From positions 248,001 to 312,000 of the forward strand of contig JBAOIA010000011.1 in NCBI GenBank assembly GCA_037045145.1: DNA of 64,000 nt. Direction: 5' to 3'. The stretch is from Bacteroidia bacterium. GTDB lineage: Bacteria > Bacteroidota > Bacteroidia > AKYH767-A > OLB10. Position 1 is the stretch's first letter; every line of letters starts with the position of its first letter. Below the pieces are notes generated by a model that saw nothing but the letters and a program-made list of their open reading frames with translations, made no database searches and was not told where the DNA came from. The translations under genes and the position numbers were made by a program. Positions 43,679 through 53,196 of this stretch are shown here, one piece after another.

Positions 43679-45724
43679 TTAGTGAATATTATTTTTAATA
43701 GAATCTATTTCATGTCTTATTACCTGAACAAAACTTTTGTTTTGCTTCATGGCTATACTTTCATAATACCAAAGATTGGTCCCTGTATATTTTACTTTCC
43801 AAACCGGATTTACATTAGGATCAAACCCAACCGAGCGGAATATACTATCGCCTACATGTTGTATAACAACTATCATGTAGTCTGCATACTTGGCAGGCGG
43901 ATGCAGCGCTCTTACTTCTCTAAACAAATTATAAGCTCCCAATTTGTTTCCTTTATTGAATACAGCAATGGCCTGATTGAATTTTGCATCCGGAAAACGT
44001 GGATTGATTTCAAGCGCTTTATTAAAATAGTTGTTTGCCGTATTGTTATCTCCTGCATTCATATAAACAGCGCCAATATCATTCAGTATTTGTACATGAT
44101 ACGGTGCCAAAGCAATGGCATCCTCATAGTAGCTTAATGCCTCCTTGGGTTGGCTATTCATAAATGCTGCTGCTCCTTTATACCAGGCAATGGGTGTTGC
44201 ATTATAATCAATAGGGAAATAGGTTTCATCCATTGACTTGGCAATTCTATAGGCTATGGGCCATTTGTTTTTTTCTTTGGCAGCAAGCAATTGCTGGTAC
44301 TGCGACTCTGCATTTAAGCGTGCCGCTGTTACCTTGGTAGAATAAATAGCAAAAAACATGAAACCAACCAATGCCACCGGCACAAGTTTAGATTGGCTTA
44401 GTTTTTTACTTTCTTTCATTTTGTAAAATATCAACAGTGAGAAATAAGTCATCAATATTACCATCAGGAGCATTTTCTCCATCGGGAAACCAAAAAAAGA
44501 AACTGTTGTAAATGTAACTAGTCCTGCCAAAAGTACCAAATTTTCTTTTGCTTTATTAGTTACATATTGCTTTATAGACATAAAAATACCCCAGCCCAAC
44601 AAAAAAACATAGGAAATAAATCCGCCTATTCCGGTTTCAGCAAACATTTGAAGAAAATCGTTATGAGGCCGGGTAAATTTAATGTTGTCGGTAGTAAGGT
44701 AATTGGCTCCTGTAAACCCATACTTCGGTGCCAGCAATTTCCAGTTTGCCAATCCGCAGCCTGTCCAAAAATTTTCAACTATCAGTTTACCCGAATTTCG
44801 CCAAAGCATCATTCTTTCAAAAACACTGTTGGCATTAAACTTCACATCCGTAGTGTTTCCTTTTAAATAGGATACTGCAATTTCTGCTTTCCTGAAACCA
44901 TCAATTTTATTAAAGACTAAAATTAACCCAACTATTGAAGAAAAGAGAGTAGCAATGGTAACCAAATTAATCCGCTCCTGCCTAACCTTGAATTTTATGG
45001 TAATAGTATTTCGAATCTTTGAATAGGATAGAAATGAAAGAACTATCATCACTAACACAAGCGCTACAAAAACAGAAGATGATTTAAGAAGTATCAAATA
45101 AACCAATGATAAGGCAAGAGAAACAATTGCAGATTTTTTCCACCTGTTTGAGTCCGCTATGATGCACATAACTTGCAATGGCATGCAAAGTGCAATCATT
45201 TCGGCAAATGAATTTTTATTGGATAATAATGAGGTAAGCCTAAAACCTATCTCAAATTCTTCTTTGTGTTCGTGCGCATAGTTCCACATATCAATCAACT
45301 GCCAAACGCCAACCAATTGAATAATATAAACCAGTAAAACTACTGTTCTTGAAACCATTTTCATTGGGTCAGCAACTATCTTACTCAAAATCGAAAACGC
45401 CAATAAATAGAACAACAACAATGTCCACTTGATGAATTCAAACAAGCCGTCATTGCTACTTAAGCTTTTATTCCATGCCATTCCGGTGATGACAACAACA
45501 GCAAACATGATAAACACAGGAGCAAAAGAAGTATCGAATATAGAAAATGTGATTTTTTTACTGTAGATACCATATAAAATTAATGCAGCAAACGGAAAAA
45601 CAAATACCGATGCTGTCAGTAATCGTAAAGTATGGTCAGGGTCGGGCAAAGTGCTTGAAAAGGAAATAGTAAGCACTATCATAAAAAGTACAAACAAATA
45701 AAAAGCAACTTTATGTATTGACAT
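43679..45724 (-). CDS. O-antigen ligase-like membrane protein with TPR domain
   Basis: 681 residues from ATG 45724 (a TTG 12 codons upstream is in frame). About 10-12 membrane helices with the Wzy_C hallmark TRPHNDFLQMFAETGIGGF in a periplasmic loop. A C-terminal TPR-like soluble part (NDIGAVYMNAGDNNTANNYF, ALEINPRFPDAKFNQAIAV) follows. It is predicted to ligate or polymerise surface polysaccharide, or to glycosylate proteins. It is upstream of the adhesin (12 nt to the ancestral ATG) and divergent to the Wzz-like gene. Confidence 0.85.
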   Translation of the reverse strand: MSIHKVAFYLFVLFMIVLTISFSSTLPDPDHTLRLLTASVFVFPFAALILYGIYSKKITFSIFDTSFAPVFIMFAVVVITGMAWNKSLSSNDGLFEFIKWTLLLFYLLAFSILSKIVADPMKMVSRTVVLLVYIIQLVGVWQLIDMWNYAHEHKEEFEIGFRLTSLLSNKNSFAEMIALCMPLQVMCIIADSNRWKKSAIVSLALSLVYLILLKSSSVFVALVLVMIVLSFLSYSKIRNTITIKFKVRQERINLVTIATLFSSIVGLILVFNKIDGFRKAEIAVSYLKGNTTDVKFNANSVFERMMLWRNSGKLIVENFWTGCGLANWKLLAPKYGFTGANYLTTDNIKFTRPHNDFLQMFAETGIGGFISYVFLLGWGIFMSIKQYVTNKAKENLVLLAGLVTFTTVSFFGFPMEKMLLMVILMTYFSLLIFYKMKESKKLSQSKLVPVALVGFMFFAIYSTKVTAARLNAESQYQQLLAAKEKNKWPIAYRIAKSMDETYFPIDYNATPIAWYKGAAAFMNSQPKEALSYYEDAIALAPYHVQILNDIGAVYMNAGDNNTANNYFNKALEINPRFPDAKFNQAIAVFNKGNKLGAYNLFREVRALHPPAKYADYMIVVIQHVGDSIFRSVGFDPNVNPVWKVKYTGTNLWYYESIAMKQNKSFVQVIRHEIDSIKNNIH

Positions 45725-45770
45725 AACTATCCTTATAAATTTACCAAACACAGAAAACAAACAATGCTAA

Positions 45771-45778
45771 CAAAGATA
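45771..45778 (-). promoter_or_regulatory. -7 element TATCTTTG for the O-antigen ligase-like gene
   Basis: A perfect TAnnTTTG box on the minus strand, 46 nt before ATG 45724, inside the 347-bp divergent gap. Confidence 0.5.
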
Positions 45779-46021
45779 GTTGCAAAAGGTGAATTAAGGA
45801 ATTAAAATTTATGCAAAATAGCCGTTTCAGTATCCACAAATTGTACAAAAAAGATTGATAACTTTGTTTATCAGGAACAGTTTTATTTTAAATCAGTTAA
45901 GACCTACCTATATGTTGTATTTGTTTAATCAATATTATAGTTCATTGTTTATTGAATTCTGTGCTATATTGGTAAGTGTCTTTTTTAGCTTAAAAGTTGC
46001 AGGTAGCTTAAAATATTCTTT

Positions 46022-46053
46022 TTGTATTCTAAAAACAAGAAACTATATCTTTA
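46022..46053 (+). promoter_or_regulatory. Promoter TTG-N21-TATCTTTA for the Wzz-deacetylase pair
   Basis: TTG at 46022-46024 and TATCTTTA at 46046-46053 with a 21-nt spacer; 18 nt from the -7 box to ATG 46072. The rest of the 45725-46071 gap holds only a short hydrophobic frame without support as a gene. Confidence 0.5.
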
Positions 46054-46071
46054 CATCTTTAAGCACATGAA

Positions 46072-47007
46072 ATGAACACAGAAGCTCTCATTCTTACCAT
46101 CAGAAAAAACATCGTTTGGATATTAGTCATTGCATTGGTAGCTTTTATAGTCAGTTATAAAATATCAGGAAGATTGAACAACTATTATAAAGCTGATATT
46201 ATGTTTTTGTTAAACGATTTAAATCTTACTGATGATTCACCAAAGGAAAACAGCATTAGCAGCGTTATCAAAAACAAATCTATAGAAAATGAAAGGATTC
46301 TTGCTATCATTTACTCAGATGCACTCATCCAAAAAGTAGATAAAAAACTGAAACTTGGAAAGCATTATGGTTTAGATGACAAAGATCCAAAATACACGCT
46401 CAAACTAACCGCTTCTTTTGTTAAAAATGTTGCTGTAGAAATAACCTCCAGCAAAATTCTGTTGCTGAAAGTACGTGATAGAGAAGGACCAGAATTTGTT
46501 GCTAATTTAGCTGAGTCTATTATGAATGAGCTTTTGGCTTTTAACCGTGATCAAACCCAAGAATTGTTAAATGAAAAACTAGCATTTAACAGAGCCTTAT
46601 TTAATACCTTGGATTCACGCTATATCAGTAAATTAAAAAAATTGGAACAATCAGTAGAGCAGCTTAGACACAACCGTCCAAAAGAAATGACATTTAATGA
46701 TTTCCTTGTTATTAAATACAATATTATGGAAACCACCAAACAAATGGGAATGTTGACTTCTGAAATTGAAGATAACATCAGGAGCAATCTTTTAATTAAT
46801 AAAACATTAGAAGGTAAAAAACTGGAAAGAATAATTGTCTTAAACAAAAAATACCTGATGCCGCAATCTCAAAATACAATGTTAAATCTGGCCGTTGCAA
46901 CCGTTGTTTCCTTTTTAACCATACTTTTATCAATAATTGTGATTCATAGTTACGGATCCAATAAAGATTTAATTCATCTGTTTATTTTTGGTAAAAAGAA
47001 AGTGTAA
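46072..47007 (+). CDS. Wzz-like chain-length determinant protein
   Basis: 311 residues. Two membrane helices (residues ~13-31 and ~270-292) bracket a long, helical, partly coiled-coil periplasmic domain, the PCP architecture of polysaccharide chain-length regulators (NYYKADIMFLLND after TM1). It lacks a cytoplasmic tyrosine kinase. It is followed after 10 nt by a polysaccharide deacetylase. It may work with the divergent ligase/polymerase at 43679. Confidence 0.75.
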   Translation: MNTEALILTIRKNIVWILVIALVAFIVSYKISGRLNNYYKADIMFLLNDLNLTDDSPKENSISSVIKNKSIENERILAIIYSDALIQKVDKKLKLGKHYGLDDKDPKYTLKLTASFVKNVAVEITSSKILLLKVRDREGPEFVANLAESIMNELLAFNRDQTQELLNEKLAFNRALFNTLDSRYISKLKKLEQSVEQLRHNRPKEMTFNDFLVIKYNIMETTKQMGMLTSEIEDNIRSNLLINKTLEGKKLERIIVLNKKYLMPQSQNTMLNLAVATVVSFLTILLSIIVIHSYGSNKDLIHLFIFGKKKV

Positions 47008-47017
47008 TTTTTATTCA

Positions 47018-47647
47018 ATGCTTTTTGTTCAGCCCTCTTTTTTAATCAGAAATTTTTACGCTCGTTTGTTATGGCGAATGTCTGTTCATGAACCTATTGT
47101 TTACCTTACGTTTGATGATGGTCCTGATCCCGAAGTTACGCCTTTCGTATTGTCGCAGTTAAAGAAATGGAATGCTCTGGCAACCTTCTTTTGTATTGGA
47201 AACAATATTGAAAAACATCAGCAGCTGTTTAATCAGGTTGTTGCTGCAGGACATCAGATAGGCAATCACACACAGAATCATTTGAATGGTTGGAGTAACA
47301 ACCTCAATACTTATTTGACTGATGTTGAACAATGCAGCACACATATTTCATCAGGTTTGTTCAGACCTCCTTATGGAAAAATCACGCTGAAACAAATTCG
47401 TTCACTACGTTCAAAATGGCAAATTGTAATGTGGGATGTTTTGTCTTACGACTTTGAAACTAAGGTATCACCAACAGCGTGTATTCAGAATGTGATGCAG
47501 CATGTACGTCCGGGATCTATTATTGTTTTTCACGATAGTAAAAAGGCATTTAAAAATTTAAGTGAAACGCTGCCTTTTGTTTTAGAAAAGCTTTCAGCAG
47601 AAGGTTATTCTTTTAAGGCTATTCCTCCTTACCGGCCACAACAATAA
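47018..47647 (+). CDS. Polysaccharide deacetylase (NodB domain)
   Basis: 209 residues from ATG 47018; the frame runs back to a TTG inside the upstream gene. It is a carbohydrate esterase family 4 enzyme: catalytic base and metal ligand in LTFDDGPDP (D33, D34), metal ligands H84 and H88 in GNHTQNH, FRPPYG, and VFHDS at the end. No clear signal peptide, so the site of action is uncertain. The 3' end overlaps the convergent rsmI by 29 bp. Confidence 0.88.
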   Translation: MLFVQPSFLIRNFYARLLWRMSVHEPIVYLTFDDGPDPEVTPFVLSQLKKWNALATFFCIGNNIEKHQQLFNQVVAAGHQIGNHTQNHLNGWSNNLNTYLTDVEQCSTHISSGLFRPPYGKITLKQIRSLRSKWQIVMWDVLSYDFETKVSPTACIQNVMQHVRPGSIIVFHDSKKAFKNLSETLPFVLEKLSAEGYSFKAIPPYRPQQ

Positions 47648-48290
47648 CAATTTCACCTTTAGGTGGATGGTTGGTATAATATTCTGTGATCTCTGCTAAA
47701 GTACCTCGCTTTTTTTCTTCAAACATTTTTGAAATTTCACGTACCACACAAACTTTTCTATCAGGTTCAAAGTAAGTCATAAAATCCTGCAGTGTTTTGA
47801 TTAACTTGTGTGGCGACTCATAAAAAACCATAGTACGAGCTTCTTCCTGCAAAGTCTTTAATTTTGTTTGTCGTCCTTTCTTAACTGGTAAAAAGCCTTC
47901 AAACACAAAACTGTTGCAGGGAATACCTGACATTACCAAAGCAGGAACAAAAGCTGTGGCACCGGGCAAACAAGTGAGTTCTATTTCATTCTCAATACAG
48001 GCACGTGTAAGTAAAAAACCCGGATCTGAAATACCCGGTGTTCCGGCATCACTGATTAAGGCAATTGATTTTTGTTCTTCTTTTAAAAGTCGCACCAACT
48101 CATTCACAGCTGCATGTTCATTGTGTTGATGGTGTGTAAAAACCTTTTTTGAAATTCCGAAGTGGTGCAACAGCACAGAAGCAGTGCGTGTGTCTTCTGC
48201 AAGAATAATGTCGCATGACTTGAGAATATTTAATGCTCTGAGGGTAATATCTTCGAGGTTACCAACCGGTGTGGGAACGATGTATAACAT
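47619..48290 (-). CDS. rsmI: 16S rRNA 2'-O-ribose C1402 methyltransferase RsmI
   Basis: 223 residues, a tetrapyrrole-methylase fold that methylates C1402 of 16S rRNA with SAM. It starts MLYIVPTPVGNLEDITLRA and has LAEDTRTA, ALISDAGTPGISDPGF and FYESPHKL, all RsmI signatures. It lacks the short C-terminal domain of the longer E. coli protein. A perfect -7 box TACTTTTG ends 4 nt before ATG 48290. Confidence 0.93.
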   Translation of the reverse strand: MLYIVPTPVGNLEDITLRALNILKSCDIILAEDTRTASVLLHHFGISKKVFTHHQHNEHAAVNELVRLLKEEQKSIALISDAGTPGISDPGFLLTRACIENEIELTCLPGATAFVPALVMSGIPCNSFVFEGFLPVKKGRQTKLKTLQEEARTMVFYESPHKLIKTLQDFMTYFEPDRKVCVVREISKMFEEKKRGTLAEITEYYTNHPPKGEIVIVVAGKEE

Positions 48291-48294
48291 TCAT

Positions 48295-48302
48295 CAAAAG
48301 TA
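48295..48302 (-). promoter_or_regulatory. -7 element TACTTTTG immediately before rsmI
   Basis: A perfect TAnnTTTG box ending 4 nt before ATG 48290, so a leaderless transcript is likely if it is used. Confidence 0.45.
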
Positions 48303-48319
48303 ACCAATAGAAGTTAACT

Positions 48320-49018
48320 TTAGTTTTTTATAAATTTTGCATTATAAACATGATCATCAGAAGTGATTGCCTCTAAAAAATAAACCCCGTTTGACAGTCC
48401 TTCAACTGTTATCCGATTTGACAAGTCAAAAGAATAGTTTCTGACCTCCTCACCGGCAGGGTTGAATATTCTTACCCTTTTAAGGTATAAATTTAAAGGC
48501 ACATTCAGGTAAATAAACTTGTTGGAAGGATTAGGAATCACGTCAAATTTACTTCTGTCATATTCATTTACGCCAACAAACGGTAGAAATAGTACACAGG
48601 CTAAGTAAGGGTTGTATTTAACCACCGTGCCTCCTTGTGTACTGACCGGCCAAACCACAACTACATTACTGCCTGCTTTGTAATTAGCACCATTGAAAAA
48701 ATAAGGTGACTGAATTAAAATGTTTATACTGCTATTTGGTTGAATAGTATATGACGTTCCAGAATTAAGAATTATTGAATCTTCCGGAAGTGAATCACTC
48801 TGTAGTTTCAACATCAAACCACCAGTAAAAGTGGCATTGGCATTATAATTCTTAATGGTAACCTGAATATTTGCATAAGGCTGTTGTTCAAGGGCAGAAT
48901 CAGGGCATTGTGGAAATTGAGGTGAAATAGCTATGACAGCTAATGAATCTGTTTGTGCTGAGGCAAATTCACAAAACATCAAACTTATAAACAACACTAA
49001 TATCTGAACCCTTTTCAT
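48320..49018 (-). CDS. Secreted CARDB-like protein with T9SS sorting domain
   Basis: 232 residues from ATG 49018; the longer frame to 49069 adds a non-signal extension. The signal peptide ends ASAQ. Residues ~25-130 form one beta-sandwich (IQVTIKNYNANATFTGGLMLKL...NILIQSPYF) of CARDB-like pattern. The C-terminal ~75 residues are a type A T9SS tail (DVIPNPSNKFIYLNVP..GVYFLEAITSD). The role is unknown. Confidence 0.78.
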   Translation of the reverse strand: MKRVQILVLFISLMFCEFASAQTDSLAVIAISPQFPQCPDSALEQQPYANIQVTIKNYNANATFTGGLMLKLQSDSLPEDSIILNSGTSYTIQPNSSINILIQSPYFFNGANYKAGSNVVVVWPVSTQGGTVVKYNPYLACVLFLPFVGVNEYDRSKFDVIPNPSNKFIYLNVPLNLYLKRVRIFNPAGEEVRNYSFDLSNRITVEGLSNGVYFLEAITSDDHVYNAKFIKN

Positions 49019-49058
49019 GATGAAGTTTTTTAAAATAAAGACTAAATAAAAGTATAAA

Positions 49059-49088
49059 TTGTTTTTCAATGCTGAATATTTATTTTTG
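49059..49088 (+). promoter_or_regulatory. Promoter TTG-N19-TATTTTTG
   Basis: TTG at 49059-49061, a 19-nt spacer, and a perfect TATTTTTG at 49081-49088; 29 nt to ATG 49118, with AAGGAAA as a possible ribosome binding site. One of the best-spaced promoters in the window. Confidence 0.65.
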
Positions 49089-49117
49089 CTTTATCTTACC
49101 TGCCCAAAAAGGAAATA

Positions 49118-50587
49118 ATGGATATTTTAAATCAACTGATTAACGGACTTAACAAAGAAGAAGTACGTTTTTTTAAAATGTATATCAATCGTTTTGAGAA
49201 AACTGAAAACCGTAAAGATGTTCAATTGTTCGATTATATCCGTAAATCAGCAGATAGATTTTCCGATGATATTATCTTTAAAAAATTATATCAACCCAAA
49301 GAAAAAAATTCTTATTACCGCTTAAAGAACAGGCTCATCAGAGAGGTAAATAAAAGCCTGACATTACAGCATTTTGACGATGATACTGTTGTATATATTT
49401 TCAGGCTGCTGGCATTGGTAAAATTCTATCTGAATAAAAATGCTCTAAAGCCTGCCTATTTTTTTCTTTGCAAAGCCGAAAAAAAGGCCAATGAAACAGA
49501 AAACTTAGAATTGTTAGACATCATTTATGGCGAGTACATCCGACTCTCGCGCGAAATGACAAGTATAAATCCGGAGTTTTATATTGAATGTAGAAAGCAA
49601 AATTCAGAGAAGCTAAACCAACTCCGGGTGATTGATGATATTCTGGCTGTAGTTACCTATCGGTTAAAAATTACTCAGAATTTATCATCAAAAGACGAAA
49701 CGGTAATTTCATTACTTCAAAAAACTACTGATTCTTTCATTGGTGACCCAAAGGTTATTAAAAGCCCTCTCTTTCGTTTTAGGATTTATAACGCAATTAG
49801 TCAGTTGCTACTGCAATCGCATCAATACATACTATTAGAAGATTACCTGCTAAAAACGCTAAAAATATTTAATCAGGAGAAACTGTTCACTAAAAACAAT
49901 CACGAAACCAAACTTCAACTGTTGGTGTATTTGGTTAATAGCCTATATAAAAATAACAAGTTGAAAAAGTCGCTTGAATACACAAACATTTTACACAATG
50001 AAATGAAAGCATACAACCATCTTTTTTATGATAAATTTTTATTCTATTACTTCAATGCACTGGTGATTAACTATTCAAAAACTGACAAACAAAAGGAAAT
50101 AGTTACGCTGCAGGAGATGGAGCAAAATGAAAAAATTAATTCTAACTTTTTTTACCGTCAGTTTATCCTGTTGAATTTTGCATTGGCATATTTTGACCAG
50201 AAAGAGTTTACCATGTCGGCTAAAAGTTTTACGCGGTTACAGATGCTGCCGGACTATAAAGAAACTGATGAGTCGTTGCGAATGAAAGTTGCCGTTGCAG
50301 AACTTATGACACGCTATGAGTTAAGCGACTACAACACTTTTGAATATAAGTTAAAACAATTTAAAAAAGACTTTAAAAGTGGGTTGAATATACTTGAAAA
50401 CAAACCAGAAAAACTGATGAGTGAGATATTAAATCTAATGATGTCCATAAGTAACAGAAAAAACAAAGCAATTGAATTACGTTTAGCACAACTCAAAACC
50501 CTATCTAATGATGAAGACCAATGTGGCTTGATTAACTATATTGATTGGCTTCAGGAAAAAAAATTATTCAAAAATAAAATCAATTAG
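49118..50587 (+). CDS. Cytoplasmic all-helical protein of unknown function
   Basis: 489 residues with no signal peptide or membrane helix, rich in Lys/Glu/Leu and predicted wholly helical, with TPR-like pairs (YFFLCKAEKKANETENLELLD). The N-terminus LNKEEVRFFKMYINRFEKTENRKD, with YYRLKNRLIREVNKSL, is a pattern I associate with a conserved Bacteroidota-only family without known function. It overlaps the convergent histidine kinase by 8 bp. Confidence 0.7.
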   Translation: MDILNQLINGLNKEEVRFFKMYINRFEKTENRKDVQLFDYIRKSADRFSDDIIFKKLYQPKEKNSYYRLKNRLIREVNKSLTLQHFDDDTVVYIFRLLALVKFYLNKNALKPAYFFLCKAEKKANETENLELLDIIYGEYIRLSREMTSINPEFYIECRKQNSEKLNQLRVIDDILAVVTYRLKITQNLSSKDETVISLLQKTTDSFIGDPKVIKSPLFRFRIYNAISQLLLQSHQYILLEDYLLKTLKIFNQEKLFTKNNHETKLQLLVYLVNSLYKNNKLKKSLEYTNILHNEMKAYNHLFYDKFLFYYFNALVINYSKTDKQKEIVTLQEMEQNEKINSNFFYRQFILLNFALAYFDQKEFTMSAKSFTRLQMLPDYKETDESLRMKVAVAELMTRYELSDYNTFEYKLKQFKKDFKSGLNILENKPEKLMSEILNLMMSISNRKNKAIELRLAQLKTLSNDEDQCGLINYIDWLQEKKLFKNKIN

Positions 50588-52970
50588 TTGCCTCCTTTTC
50601 CAGGCGCTCAATATCTTGCTGCATGGCAGAAACAAGTTTCTCAAACTGTTCGGAACATTGTTGCAATAATTCAGTAGCAGCTTTTTTTTCTGTTCCTTCA
50701 AGCATTAACCATTCTATATTCTTTAAGATTGATGCAAAGGTATCTAAGTCAAGTTGCCTGAACCCCGGAATCATTCTGTGAACAGCTGCTGCCGATTGCT
50801 GAAAATCTGATTCCTTAGCAAAATGAATGCTCTTTTCAATCAAACTTTGATTGCTTGAAATAAAAACCTTCAACATCCTGATAACAAAATCACTTTTTCC
50901 GTTTGATGTCCGAAATAAGTTTTCGAGAGAATAGCTCAATAACGGTTGATGCTGTATCTCACGATTTTTTTCTATCAGCGGTAAAAGAATTTCAGACAGC
51001 TCGTGGAGCTTAAATGGCTTCAGAATAACTGCATTCATCCCTGCTACTATACATTCGTTTTTTGCGTCATTCATCATATTGGCAGTGATGCCAATCAATG
51101 GTAACATGGAGCTAATGTGTTCGCGAATAAAAGAGGTAGCATTTCGCCCATCAAGTTCAGGCATCTGAATATCCATTAACACACCGTCAGGATTATACAA
51201 CAGAATTTTTTCAATTGCCTCTTTACCACTTTCTGCAGTTATAACTTCTGCACCACCATCTTTCAACATGGCAGAAATTAATTGTCTGTTGAGTAAATCA
51301 TCTTCTGCAACAAGCAAACGCAATCCATGTAATGAAACAAACTTTGTTTCTGCAATATTTGTTTCATCACTTTCAACTATAGGAAAGTGTAGCATAACAG
51401 ATACTGTTGTTCCTTTTTGAGGAACACTTTTCATGGATATTGTTCCCTTCTGCAGCTCAACTAATTTCTTTGTGATTGCTAAACCCAGACCCGTTCCACC
51501 ATAGTTTCTTTCAATATTTTCAGCCTGCTGATATGGGTCAAATAACCTGGCAATTTTATCTTCTGCAATGCCAATACCGGTGTCTGTTATCTCGAAATTA
51601 AAAAAGTCATCTTCCTTTTTCTCAACTTTTACAAATACGGTTCCTTTTTCTGTAAACTTTATTGCATTACCAATAACATTGATGAGCACTTGTCGCAACC
51701 GCAAAGCATCGCCCGAAACAGTCATATTACGAATAGTATTTGCTTCTGATAATAAGGCAACATTTTTTTCGTCAGCTTTTTGTCTTAATAAAGTTACTAC
51801 ATTATTTACTTCCTTATAAATAACAAAAGGCTCTTGTAAAAAATTTATTTTGCCTGTTTCAATTCTTGAAAGGTCCAATACATCATTTACAATATTCAAT
51901 AGGTGTTGCCCTGCCATATTGATAGTGTTTACATAATGTCTTTGTTCTGTAGTTGTGTTGGTTTGTTGCAGCCTGTTGATAAAGCCTGTCAGTGCACTTA
52001 AAGGTGTTCTGATTTCATGACTCATTGTTGCCAGAAACTCTTCCTTAAATCGTGCAAGCTGTTCTGAACGTGCCCGTGCTTCTTCAAGTTGAATTTTATA
52101 TCTGTTGGCACGACTGATATCCGTAAGAATAATTATTGAAAGTATTAATATGAGAATTGAAGCTGTAATAGTTGCAATTACAACAGTTTTTAACTGTTGC
52201 TGCGACTGACTGATAACTTCCAGTGATCTGCTTTCGTTATTATGTCTGATGTTTTCCTCGAGTAAAGCAATTTGTGTTTGAATCTTTTCTTTCAACATTC
52301 TGTCTTGCTCCAGTAACAACAGCTCACCATCACTTAGTTGAGCTACCATTTTAATCTCATTCTCCTTAGCTTCAGAAATGGTTTGTTTGATGGTGTTTAA
52401 CTTCTGTGCTTGCAAGTTGTTTAAAGAATCGAGTAACATTGCTTTTTCTTCAAGTTCTTTTAATTTCTTACCTGAACTAAAAAGCTTTTTAAAAAACCCA
52501 GGCTTTGTTGTTTCTATACTATCAATACTCTGATAAATAATATCATCCTTAACCTTATCAGAAATTTTACTCATGGCAGCATTGATGAGCTGTCTGTAGC
52601 GTAATTCAATCAGCTTTTGATAAATTTCGAACTTATGATGGATGGAGGTTGTAAGTGAATCAAATGCCTGACTGTTTGCAGGAAATAAACTTTTAAGTTT
52701 TATAAGCTGAGAGTCCGTCTGAGCTACTTGTTCATAATAATTTTCTAAATATTTTTCGTTGCGTGTAATAGCAAAAGAACGTACATGGCTTTCAGCAAGG
52801 TTAACATTCAGAATTAATTCTTTCAGGTCAGAAAGTCTGGTATCGGGTTTTTGAAGTAGTGTAATTGTTCTGCTTAATGCTGTTGTATTCTGATAATTAA
52901 ACCATGCCAGAAAAAATGCTACTGCAAGTGCCAGCAACATCAGAATAACTATATACAATCGTTTCTGCAT
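50580..52970 (-). CDS. Hybrid sensor histidine kinase with receiver and Hpt domains
   Basis: 796 residues. TM1 (4-24), a CHASE3-like periplasmic helical sensor with a coiled coil (~40-255), TM2 (~262-284), HisKA with H318 in ATMSHEIRTPLSALTG, HATPase (N436 in INVIGNAIKF; DTGIGIA; GGTGLGLAI), receiver domain with D601 in VLMDIQMPELDG and K652, and a C-terminal Hpt-like helix bundle with H732 in VHRMIPGF. A full phosphorelay in one chain, though the Hpt motif departs from the usual HxLKG. The output regulator is not adjacent. A -7 box TATTTTTG lies 8 nt before ATG 52970. Confidence 0.9.
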   Translation of the reverse strand: MQKRLYIVILMLLALAVAFFLAWFNYQNTTALSRTITLLQKPDTRLSDLKELILNVNLAESHVRSFAITRNEKYLENYYEQVAQTDSQLIKLKSLFPANSQAFDSLTTSIHHKFEIYQKLIELRYRQLINAAMSKISDKVKDDIIYQSIDSIETTKPGFFKKLFSSGKKLKELEEKAMLLDSLNNLQAQKLNTIKQTISEAKENEIKMVAQLSDGELLLLEQDRMLKEKIQTQIALLEENIRHNNESRSLEVISQSQQQLKTVVIATITASILILILSIIILTDISRANRYKIQLEEARARSEQLARFKEEFLATMSHEIRTPLSALTGFINRLQQTNTTTEQRHYVNTINMAGQHLLNIVNDVLDLSRIETGKINFLQEPFVIYKEVNNVVTLLRQKADEKNVALLSEANTIRNMTVSGDALRLRQVLINVIGNAIKFTEKGTVFVKVEKKEDDFFNFEITDTGIGIAEDKIARLFDPYQQAENIERNYGGTGLGLAITKKLVELQKGTISMKSVPQKGTTVSVMLHFPIVESDETNIAETKFVSLHGLRLLVAEDDLLNRQLISAMLKDGGAEVITAESGKEAIEKILLYNPDGVLMDIQMPELDGRNATSFIREHISSMLPLIGITANMMNDAKNECIVAGMNAVILKPFKLHELSEILLPLIEKNREIQHQPLLSYSLENLFRTSNGKSDFVIRMLKVFISSNQSLIEKSIHFAKESDFQQSAAAVHRMIPGFRQLDLDTFASILKNIEWLMLEGTEKKAATELLQQCSEQFEKLVSAMQQDIERLEKEATN

Positions 52971-52977
52971 AATGACT

Positions 52978-52985
52978 CAAAAATA
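52978..52985 (-). promoter_or_regulatory. -7 element TATTTTTG immediately before the hybrid kinase
   Basis: A perfect TAnnTTTG box whose end lies 8 nt from the start codon, implying a leader of only a few bases. Confidence 0.45.
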
Positions 52986-53196
52986 CAACGCTGAATCTCC
53001 CAATGGTGGAAATTATTTCCCAAAATGAAACAATTTTTCAGAAATCGGATATCTGTTGTATGGGCGTTAATAACTTTATAACTTATTGATTGGTAAAGTC
53101 TTTAAATGTGTACAAGCCTGTTGAATCATCAACAGATGCTGCAATGGCACATTATTTAATAATCTATTGATGATAAACATTAAAAAATCAATTACA

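Noticed and set aside
45855..46070. 71-codon hydrophobic plus-strand frame upstream of the Wzz-like gene
   Set aside because: It starts with TTG, spans the predicted promoter of the next gene and has no recognisable signal or family. It is best read as chance in AT-rich DNA.
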